A stretch of DNA of 46,617 nt from Magnetococcales bacterium DCbin2 (GTDB lineage: Bacteria; Pseudomonadota; Magnetococcia; Magnetococcales; UBA8363), in NCBI GenBank assembly GCA_002753615.1, contig PEAO01000007.1, positions 1 through 46,617 of the forward strand, read 5' to 3'. A model generated the notes under the pieces. It did not search any database and was not told the DNA's origin. It saw nothing but the letters and a program-made list of their open reading frames with translations. The position numbers and the translations under genes are program-made. How positions within the stretch are numbered: position 1 is the stretch's first letter; the number at the start of each line of letters is the position of its first letter. Below, in pieces: positions 8,292-15,489 of the stretch.

Positions 8292-9161
8292 ATGAATTCA
8301 GTTCCCCCCGTTGGAAAGGAAAAACTTTCATTAGCCATTCTGATGCCCGGTTATAACGTAGCGAGTACGATCGAGCAAGCCTTATGCTCCCTTTCACAAC
8401 AAACTTTGGATGCGGTTGCCGAGATCGTTTTCATCAACAATGCCAGCAAAGACGCAACTCTGGCGAAAGTACGCGCCATTCAGGAGGAAAATAAAAGCGT
8501 TGGCACCAAGTTGACGGTGATCAACAACTACCATAATTATGGGCTTGGTGGGAGTCTGAAGATTGGAATCTGGCATATTTTAAACTGCGGGCATGATGCC
8601 CTGATGATTCTTCATAGTGACGGGCAGGGGGACAACGAATCGATTGCCGATAGTTTTCTCCAACGCGCCCGGCAGGAGCAGGCGTGGGATCTGATCCTGG
8701 CAAACCGATTTGTACAAGGTGCTGATCTGCGTGGCTATGATCGAAAAAGAATTCTGGGCAATCTTTTTTTTAACATTCTGACACATGTGTTGGTAGGGGT
8801 CAGGATGTCCGATGCGGGTACGGGTATCATACTGGTCAAAACGCATCTGCTACGCCAGATTGCATTTGCCAACTTGACATCAGAATTACAGTTTAACCCA
8901 ATGCTGAATATTTTGATGTATAAAACGCCAGGGATCCGCATTGCGGAGATGCCCCTGCATTGGCACGATTCAGAAATCGAATCCGCCGTGGTTCCCTGGC
9001 ACTACGTTTTGAATCTGACCAAAATTCTTCTTCTCTATCGAATGCGCAGAATTCTCGGTCTACCGGGGTTTTCCGACGCACCGCACAAGACCGATTGGAT
9101 CCAGGATTATCCGCACGAACTTCTTCTTCCTGTCCACAAAACCGCCCATTCCCCCCTTTGA
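8292..9161 (+). CDS. Family 2 glycosyltransferase (copy B)
   Basis: A 289-residue paralogue of the gene at 1723-2571, matching end to end: ILMPGYNV, FINNAS, ILHSDGQGDN at the DxD position, MSDAGTGI, MPLHWHDSEIES and a WIQDYPH ending. It closes the plus-strand glycan run six bases after the NTF2-like gene. The two copies differ at the acidic motif (HSDDQGD versus HSDGQGD) and in the middle, so they probably add different sugars or use different acceptors. A C/G-rich imperfect stem overlaps its stop, but without a T-run it is not a convincing terminator. Confidence 0.85.
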   Translation: MNSVPPVGKEKLSLAILMPGYNVASTIEQALCSLSQQTLDAVAEIVFINNASKDATLAKVRAIQEENKSVGTKLTVINNYHNYGLGGSLKIGIWHILNCGHDALMILHSDGQGDNESIADSFLQRARQEQAWDLILANRFVQGADLRGYDRKRILGNLFFNILTHVLVGVRMSDAGTGIILVKTHLLRQIAFANLTSELQFNPMLNILMYKTPGIRIAEMPLHWHDSEIESAVVPWHYVLNLTKILLLYRMRRILGLPGFSDAPHKTDWIQDYPHELLLPVHKTAHSPL

Positions 9162-9204
9162 GGGTGGGGCTTTGATCCTGGGAGTACTACACCATTGTTT
9201 TCAC

Positions 9205-9281
9205 TGGCGTCCCCGGCGCGATTTGAACGCACGGCCTACGGATTAGGAATCCGTTGCTCTATCCGGCTGAGCTACGGGGAC
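9205..9281 (-). tRNA. tRNA-Arg(CCU)
   Basis: The reverse complement folds as a standard cloverleaf. The acceptor GTCCCCG pairs with CGGGGAC, the D arm is GCTCAGCCGGATAGAGC, the anticodon stem is ACGGA/TCCGT around loop TTCCTAA (anticodon CCT), and the T arm contains GTTCAAATC. CCA is encoded at 9205-9207. It reads AGG codons. It lies between the glycan run and the GGDEF-EAL gene. Confidence 0.97.
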
Positions 9282-9441
9282 TTTGATCATCTTCGTCAAT
9301 AGGCAATCTGGTGTCTGGATCAAAGGCGTTCCTGACGGATGTGCACTTTGAACACACAACCCATGAACCGGGGAAAACCACCACGATCCTCCAACCACCC
9401 CCCGCATTCTGACATAATACCCTGCCATTTTCCAGTGACGA

Positions 9442-11232
9442 TCATGAGTCAAAACACGCTATCATGTTGCCTCCCATGGGAAGCCGCCCATGCAAGAGTT
9501 CCAGAAAGGCAATACCACATAACGGGGGGCTGAAAAGGTACCCCTGAACCTCATCCCCTCCGTGAACCTTCATGATCCGCAGTTGCTCAAGATCTTCGAC
9601 ACCTTCCACCACCACATGCAGTCCCAGTTGCTTGGCCATGGCAAGAATGGCGGCCAGAAAAGCGGAATTTTCCGATCCGTCGGTCAGGTCAGACAAAAAA
9701 GTACGATCAATTTTGATGGATTGTATCGGCAGATTCTTCAACAGCGCGAAAGAAGAGTAGCCAGTGCCAAAATCATCCATGGTAATGGTGATTCCCATCG
9801 CCCGGAGTTGGTCCAAGGTCGCCGTGGCATGATCTGGGTTACCCATCATCATACTCTCGGTAATTTCCAATTCCAAGTCCTGGGGGGGGAAACCAGTCTC
9901 CCGCAGATGTTCTCGGACCATAGCCAAAAGTTGTGCACTATCGCGAAATTGGATCGCAGAAAGATTGACGGCCAGCTTCAATCCTAAAAAACCCTGATTG
10001 CGCCACAGGACGGCATCCCTGAGGGCAGTGCCCATAACCCAGGCACCCAGTTGGGTGATCAGACCATTGCCCTCGGCTATGGAAAGAAAATCTTTCGGAA
10101 AAAGTATCCCCATGGTGGGATGATCCCAACGGACCAAGGCTTCCATGCCCGTGACACTGCCAAGTGATGTTTTTATGCGTGGTTGATAATCCAAAAAAAA
10201 CTCATTGTTTTTTATCGCTAAATGCAGTTCCCTCTCCATTTCCATGCGTCTTGTAACCAACTGGCTGATATCGTGTGAGAAAAATTGAAACCGATTGCGC
10301 CCCGACTCCTTGGCCTGATACATGGCGATATCGGCGTGTTTCCCCAGTGTTTCCGCATCCGCACCATCGTCTGGAAATAGGGCAATCCCGACACTACCAG
10401 AAATCTCCACATCTTTGTCTTTTAATCGAAAAGGGGCGGCGAGTTGCTCCAGAATTTTTCCGGCAACCAGTTTCACAGAGGTATTATGGGAAACCTCGTT
10501 AAGAATGACGGTGAACTCATCCCCTCCGAGACGGGCCACCGTATCGGATCGACGCAAAACGCTTTCCAAGCGTCGCGCAACCCCAACAAGCAGTTCATCC
10601 CCGGCATCGTGTCCCAGATTGTCGTTCACCCACTTGAAACGATCAAGATCAATGAACATTAACGCAAAAGATTTTTTGCTGCGGCTACAGAGTTGCACAG
10701 ATTGCTTCAACCGATCGCGAAACAAAAGGCGGTTGGGTAGACCCGTCAGATGGTCGAACTCCGCTTGTTCCCGGAGTTTCTCCTCCAACTGTTCGCGTAC
10801 CTTGATTTCCTGTTGTAACCTGCCGTTGGCGGTAATCAAGTCATCTCGTTGTCGTTTCAAGATCAGGTGGGCATTCACTCGGGCACGGACCGTAGGTGGA
10901 TTGACGGGTTTGCTCAAAAAATCCACGGCACCTGCCGCAAAGCCCAAGGCCTCAGAAGTGAAGTCGTTCATGACCGTGACGATGATGATGGGTACGTTCC
11001 TAGTCCGTATATCCTCCTTGAGCTTAGAACAGACGGTGAAACCATCCATGCCCGGCATCATGACATCCAAAAGAATCAGATCCGGTGGTTCTAAAAAAGC
11101 CATTTCCAAGGCTTCTTCACCACTGGTTGCAAAACGCAGCCGCAATCCTCCGAGGATCTTACCCAGGATACGAATATTATCGGGATTATCATCGACAACA
11201 AGAACTGTCTGCCTAGATTCCTGCGAGGTCAT
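9442..11232 (-). CDS. REC-GGDEF-EAL response regulator (c-di-GMP turnover)
   Basis: About 596 residues in three domains. Residues ~8-125 are a receiver with phospho-acceptor Asp in LILLDVMMPGMDG. Residues ~160-325 are a diguanylate cyclase with intact GGDEF (ARLGGDEF) and an RxxD inhibitory site (RRSD) five residues before it. Residues ~345-590 are an EAL phosphodiesterase with MEALVRW, NLSAIQF, ELEITES, MDDFGTGYSS, KIDRTF, VVEGVE and DEVQGYLFS, so all catalytic positions look intact. Both activities are therefore possible in this cytoplasmic protein, and phosphorylation presumably sets the balance. ATG 11232 is preferred because GGAG lies eight bases upstream and REC starts right after; a longer frame to 11331 lacks support. 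It stands alone, 264 bases from the next gene upstream. Confidence 0.93.
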   Translation of the reverse strand: MTSQESRQTVLVVDDNPDNIRILGKILGGLRLRFATSGEEALEMAFLEPPDLILLDVMMPGMDGFTVCSKLKEDIRTRNVPIIIVTVMNDFTSEALGFAAGAVDFLSKPVNPPTVRARVNAHLILKRQRDDLITANGRLQQEIKVREQLEEKLREQAEFDHLTGLPNRLLFRDRLKQSVQLCSRSKKSFALMFIDLDRFKWVNDNLGHDAGDELLVGVARRLESVLRRSDTVARLGGDEFTVILNEVSHNTSVKLVAGKILEQLAAPFRLKDKDVEISGSVGIALFPDDGADAETLGKHADIAMYQAKESGRNRFQFFSHDISQLVTRRMEMERELHLAIKNNEFFLDYQPRIKTSLGSVTGMEALVRWDHPTMGILFPKDFLSIAEGNGLITQLGAWVMGTALRDAVLWRNQGFLGLKLAVNLSAIQFRDSAQLLAMVREHLRETGFPPQDLELEITESMMMGNPDHATATLDQLRAMGITITMDDFGTGYSSFALLKNLPIQSIKIDRTFLSDLTDGSENSAFLAAILAMAKQLGLHVVVEGVEDLEQLRIMKVHGGDEVQGYLFSPPLCGIAFLELLHGRLPMGGNMIACFDS

Positions 11233-11441
11233 GACTGACTCCAAAAGTATTCCAATAGCACATACGTACATGACGAGGATAGACAAACTTTGTGTCGGAA
11301 GCAACATCCAAGAAGGTGTGCGTCCCTGCAAGGATCTCGGAAGAGATCATGGTAAGCCCAAATTCATCTCACATAGGGGGTAAGGAGATGACTCTGGCAG
11401 AAACAGACTTTTTTCGGGAGTTGACACCACCAAAACTACCG

Positions 11442-11461
11442 GTTTGCACAAATTTGCAAAC
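11442..11461. promoter_or_regulatory. Perfect short inverted repeat, possible operator
   Basis: GTTTGCA (11442-11448) and TGCAAAC (11455-11461) form a perfect 7-base inverted repeat around a 6-base centre. It lies in the 264-base gap upstream of the REC-GGDEF-EAL gene and downstream of the TPR-glycosyltransferase gene. A regulator site or a weak terminator are both possible; no long T-run follows on either strand. Confidence 0.25.
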
Positions 11462-11496
11462 ACTATCTTTTTCCAACACCAAACCATCGGTGGCTG

Positions 11497-13461
11497 TTAA
11501 TTGCAGTTGGTATCCGTATTGCCGCTTTTCATGATGCCCAGTTCATCCACCAGCAGTTCCATAACCCCGGACCAATCATCGGGTTTGGTTTGACGAAACA
11601 GGCGCATCACCCCTGGATACCAGGGAGAATCACAACGATCGTGCAACCAACGCCAATCGGTGTTCCAGGCGGGTAGCAGCACCCAACAAGGTTTTCCCAA
11701 TGCACCCGCCAGATGGGCGACGGCGGAATCAATGCTAATCACCAGATCCAGGTGGGATATGATGGCTGCCGTATCTGCAAAATCACGGATGGATTGTCCC
11801 ATGGGAACAATCGGTTGTCCCGATGGTGGCTGAGTGGCTTCAACTTCTGCGCGACCTTTCTGCAAACTAATGAACACCACCCCCGGTACCGACCATAACG
11901 GTGCGTAAGTCTGTAGACTAGGCAACGACCTTTTGGCATCATTTTTATGGCTACCATCCCCCTTCCAAACCAACCCAACAAAAAATATTTCCCGTGGAAG
12001 ATATTGTTCCCAATGTTTTTTTCTATCAGATGAGGGATAAAGATAGGGAAGATCGTTGGGGATAGAGTGCAGGGTGGTTCCAAGGTGATGGGGAAGAGAC
12101 AAATAGCGGGTCCAAAAATCAGGCTCGGAAGTCATCGCCTCCTGCTTTTCGGCGACACAATCCACGCCGCGAACCGATTGAAATAATGTCACAAGCGCAG
12201 GTTCACATATCAATGTAATCTGTCGCGCACCCATGCCTTTTAATTCGTTAACATAACGGCAAAACTGAATTTGATCCCCGAAACCTTGTTCGGGAAGAAT
12301 AACCAAGGATTTTCCACGAATATCCTCACCCTTCCACCGGAGACACGGAGCCACCATAGCATGGACCGTCCGTTCTTTGGGAGCCAACGCTTGGCGTACC
12401 TCATGCAAAGGCCATCCTTCCGCGAATCGCCCCAGGGAGAGCAGGAGCAGCCCCAGGTTAAACTGGGCCTCTTCATAACCGGGTGCCATGGCCAACGCCG
12501 CACGATACAAAATCTCCGCCTCGGCAAATCTTTTCATGTTTCCAAGAAAATTCCCCAGATTATTGCAGGCTTGGGCATAGTCAGGTTTCAAGCGCAGGGC
12601 ATGTCGGTAAGCCACCTCGGTCTCTTCGGGTCGATTCAACGGAGATAACAAGTTTCCCAAATTGTTGTAGACCTCGGCGAAGCCAGGATCCAGGCGCAAT
12701 GCCTGCCTGAAAGCCGCCTCCGCCTCGTCATATCGGTGCATGATGGTCAGAATAACCCCCATATTGTTCATGACCTGAACATGGTCTGGCTTGAGTTGCA
12801 ACACTTGCCGGTCCATAGCCACCGCCTCTTCATAACGTTTCAAGCCGCCAAGAAGAATACCTAAATTTTTCAATGGGTCAATATAGTTGGGACGCAAATC
12901 TATCGCTTGTCTGAAAGCGGCTTCTGCCTCGACAAACGCACGCATCGTGTTCAGGACGACACCCAGATTGTTGTAGGCTTCCGGGTAATCGGGCTTCAGT
13001 CGCAACGCTTTACGATAGGCCGCTTGCGCTTCTGGAAAGCGTTTGAGTTCATTGAGGACAACCCCCAAATTATTATAGGCTTCGGCATAATCGGGCTTGC
13101 AACGCAGGGCTTGGCGATAGGACCCCTCCGCCTCCTGGAAACGTCTGAGTTCGTTAAAAAGGTTTCCCAGGTTGTAGTGGGCATCCGCAAAATCGGGCCT
13201 CCCCTGCAAAGCCTGTCGCCAACAGGAAATAGCCCGCTCTGGGTCTCCCAACCGTTGATGACAGATCGCCGCTAGATTCAATAAACAGGCGTCCGCTGTT
13301 TGGGAAACGATAAAAGGGTTGGCAACCTGCAAAGCCTCCGCAATACGTCCTTCCCCATAGAGGGCGTAAGCACCGGACCACTCTCTTCCCACATTGGGTG
13401 AGCCGAGAGATGTCGCTACTTTTTTCCCCTTTTCCGATTTATGTTTGATGCGATATGACAC
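11497..13461 (-). CDS. TPR-repeat glycosyltransferase fusion
   Basis: A 654-residue protein. Residues ~30-385 hold about ten tandem TPR units, recognisable by the recurring AYNNLGVVLNELKRFPEA and ALRLKPDYAEA patterns. Residues ~395-640 form a GT-B C-terminal half like ADP-heptose:LPS heptosyltransferases and O-GlcNAc-transferase-like proteins (ILPEQGFGDQIQF, FFVGLVWKGDG, ISIDSAVAHLAGALGKP). TPR-GT fusions often glycosylate proteins such as flagellins or work on surface polysaccharides; the substrate here is not known. The start is GTG 13461 with GGAG eleven bases upstream. It is the last gene of the long minus-strand sugar run, 35 bases after the previous stop. The neighbouring heptose genes make a heptosyl donor plausible (inference). 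Confidence 0.85.
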   Translation of the reverse strand: MSYRIKHKSEKGKKVATSLGSPNVGREWSGAYALYGEGRIAEALQVANPFIVSQTADACLLNLAAICHQRLGDPERAISCWRQALQGRPDFADAHYNLGNLFNELRRFQEAEGSYRQALRCKPDYAEAYNNLGVVLNELKRFPEAQAAYRKALRLKPDYPEAYNNLGVVLNTMRAFVEAEAAFRQAIDLRPNYIDPLKNLGILLGGLKRYEEAVAMDRQVLQLKPDHVQVMNNMGVILTIMHRYDEAEAAFRQALRLDPGFAEVYNNLGNLLSPLNRPEETEVAYRHALRLKPDYAQACNNLGNFLGNMKRFAEAEILYRAALAMAPGYEEAQFNLGLLLLSLGRFAEGWPLHEVRQALAPKERTVHAMVAPCLRWKGEDIRGKSLVILPEQGFGDQIQFCRYVNELKGMGARQITLICEPALVTLFQSVRGVDCVAEKQEAMTSEPDFWTRYLSLPHHLGTTLHSIPNDLPYLYPSSDRKKHWEQYLPREIFFVGLVWKGDGSHKNDAKRSLPSLQTYAPLWSVPGVVFISLQKGRAEVEATQPPSGQPIVPMGQSIRDFADTAAIISHLDLVISIDSAVAHLAGALGKPCWVLLPAWNTDWRWLHDRCDSPWYPGVMRLFRQTKPDDWSGVMELLVDELGIMKSGNTDTNCN

Positions 13462-13496
13462 GACCGTTGTGACTCCAACACGCAGGACGGCGGAAA

Positions 13497-14714
13497 TTAT
13501 TGGGCAATCATATCGAGCAGATAACCTTCCAGTTGATCAACCCGGGCATCCCATGTGTTGGCCAAAGCGACGCTACGACGTTGTTCGACAGTCCCAACCC
13601 CTTCCCCTGCCAAAGCACTGCCGATGGCCACTTCCCATTCCTCTGGCCCACTGGCTACAGTGACCACATGGCTGAAGTCGTCCACAATCACCTGTTGCGC
13701 CCCCGCCACCACCGGACGCCCCGTTGCCAAGCATTCATGCAACTTGGTCGGGTATCCATGGACCACCCAGTCTTCTTTCAACCCCTGGTGATCCCTGGCG
13801 ATCAGATAGCAAATGGCGTGAACATCCAAATGATTCAGATAAGCGGGCATCTCTTCCAAAGATTTACGCGCCAGCCAGTGAATATTGGGCCGTTGCAGAC
13901 AAAGTTCCCATTGTTTGCGTGCCCCTTCATCGCGCACGGTCAAACCGCTCATATACACCGGCCCAATAAAAACCCAGTGCCAGTCCGGGCGTCTCTGGGA
14001 AACGGTCAATACCATCTCCAGATCCAGTTTAGGATTGATGGACCCCACATAACCAATACGCGGCGCAGGAATGGCGGCCAGGTCATCCGGGCAAGGGGAT
14101 CCCGCTCCCACCAAAAACCGCTCTGAATCGGCACCATTATTGAGTACATGCGCTTTTTGATCGCCACCAAACGGCAATGTCGCCGCCATCCCTTTCGATG
14201 ATGTGGTAATCAAATTAGCCCTTCCAATCAAGCGTTCTTCCATGGCCCCCTTCTCTGGGGTCCATGTTTCCATCATCCGATAGGTGTCATAGACATGATA
14301 AATCACATGACTCGGATGCAACCATGGCAACCAAGGCTCAAAGGTGGGGTGAAACAAAAGTGCCAGAGGACGGGGAGAATGTGCCGAAAGGTTCAGTCCC
14401 GCCAGCATACGCCGGGCATGTATCCGTATAACAAGTTGGTCCCATTGTGGAAATTTTGGCCATAGGGGCAACGCTCGACCCGGATGGTCCACCTTCACAT
14501 GGTCTCGCTCTTCCAACCACCCCAACCACGGCGACTGCTGCCATTGAGGGGTATGGCGGTACCAGACATTCAGAGGACCAAAGCTGTAGATGATAGGCCA
14601 GCCACGCTCCCCCAAACGCGACAACAGTTGCTGCCGACTCAACCAATGGTTCCACCATGGGTGCGGCGCAAAAGCCAATATGGGTGGCCGTGCAGAGTTC
14701 CCCCGGTTGATCAC
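13497..14714 (-). CDS. GT-B glycosyltransferase (GT4/TuaH-like)
   Basis: About 405 residues. The N-terminal half contains ILAFAPHPWWNHWLSR and IYHVYDTYRMM, a pattern seen in TuaH-like glycosyltransferases. The C-terminal half has PRIGYVGSIN, WVFIGPV and HGYPTKLHECLATGRPVVA, the usual GT4 donor-binding region. GTG 14714 is chosen as start because GGAG stands eight bases upstream and the first recognisable strand follows closely. The frame extends to 14834 but would overlap the DUF599 gene by 82 bases. It lies in the minus-strand sugar run between the DUF599 and TPR-glycosyltransferase genes. The sugar specificity is unknown. Confidence 0.8.
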   Translation of the reverse strand: MINRGNSARPPILAFAPHPWWNHWLSRQQLLSRLGERGWPIIYSFGPLNVWYRHTPQWQQSPWLGWLEERDHVKVDHPGRALPLWPKFPQWDQLVIRIHARRMLAGLNLSAHSPRPLALLFHPTFEPWLPWLHPSHVIYHVYDTYRMMETWTPEKGAMEERLIGRANLITTSSKGMAATLPFGGDQKAHVLNNGADSERFLVGAGSPCPDDLAAIPAPRIGYVGSINPKLDLEMVLTVSQRRPDWHWVFIGPVYMSGLTVRDEGARKQWELCLQRPNIHWLARKSLEEMPAYLNHLDVHAICYLIARDHQGLKEDWVVHGYPTKLHECLATGRPVVAGAQQVIVDDFSHVVTVASGPEEWEVAIGSALAGEGVGTVEQRRSVALANTWDARVDQLEGYLLDMIAQ

Positions 14715-14752
14715 AGCGTCATCTCCATTTTCCAGGAATAGGATCGGGGTAG

Positions 14753-15442
14753 TTATTCGGAACTGTCTACCCGGCGCAACACCACCAGCATAAACAGCGT
14801 TCCAAAGAGAAACCATCCCGCACCGAACAGCCACAAAGAAAAAGGGATGACAAAATAATAACCTCTCATGCCGAGCGTATAATGGGCTGCACCACGATTC
14901 AAGGTTTCCGCAACCGGGCGCAAGCCAGCCCCGACATTGGGCAACTGGCTCATATCGATCAGAAATCCTGGTTTTTGGAAATAGCGTATATTGCTGTCAT
15001 CCGGTGCTACGTTGATATAGACTGCCACCAGATTATAATAACGGATGGACAGCATAAAGTTAAAAAAACAAAACATGAATATCATTATTAAAATTAATAA
15101 CTTTAAAATCCACCATTTTTCAAGACTAAACGCCTCGTCGGCAAGAAATTTAAATGTGTTCTCGCGTGCGGAATCCCCCAATACGGCATTCATCAGCCAC
15201 AGATCGACCATGATGGCCGTCGATGCCAAAAAACTCGCCGCCATGGTCAGATTGCGCAGGGTTTGTACCGCCAGGACATCCCTGTTTTCGCCCATAATCC
15301 GCGCAACCCATCGGGTACGCATATGGTTGGATATACCGATAGAGGTCCGCTCAGGATGGCGTTTGAGCAGAAAAAAAAGACGACCATGATAAACCACCAA
15401 CACCGTGAGCGTCAGACCAGAGAGAATAAGCTGTTCCTGCAT
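14753..15442 (-). CDS. DUF599 family membrane protein
   Basis: A 229-residue integral membrane protein with about four hydrophobic helices (near residues 5-25, 65-88, 110-132 and 195-222). The GRLFFLLKRHPERTSIG and NRDVLAVQTLRNLTMAASF segments are typical of DUF599, a family of unknown function. AAGGAG lies six bases before the ATG. It sits 47 bases after the REC-MBL-cNMP gene and 38 bases before the glycosyltransferase start, so co-transcription is likely. Nothing in the sequence reveals a ligand. Confidence 0.75.
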   Translation of the reverse strand: MQEQLILSGLTLTVLVVYHGRLFFLLKRHPERTSIGISNHMRTRWVARIMGENRDVLAVQTLRNLTMAASFLASTAIMVDLWLMNAVLGDSARENTFKFLADEAFSLEKWWILKLLILIMIFMFCFFNFMLSIRYYNLVAVYINVAPDDSNIRYFQKPGFLIDMSQLPNVGAGLRPVAETLNRGAAHYTLGMRGYYFVIPFSLWLFGAGWFLFGTLFMLVVLRRVDSSE

Positions 15443-15489
15443 GATGATCTCCTTGGAACCAATGCAAAGAAATTTTTTATCTTCTTTGC

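Noticed and set aside
9150-9175. C/G-rich imperfect inverted repeat over the end of the GT2 copy B gene
   Set aside because: The stem is bulged and is not followed by a T-run, so I do not call a terminator.
10322-11383. A 353-codon plus-strand open frame rich in Ser and Arg
   Set aside because: It is antisense to the REC-GGDEF-EAL gene, whose catalytic motifs are intact. The Ser/Arg bias is the usual shadow composition.
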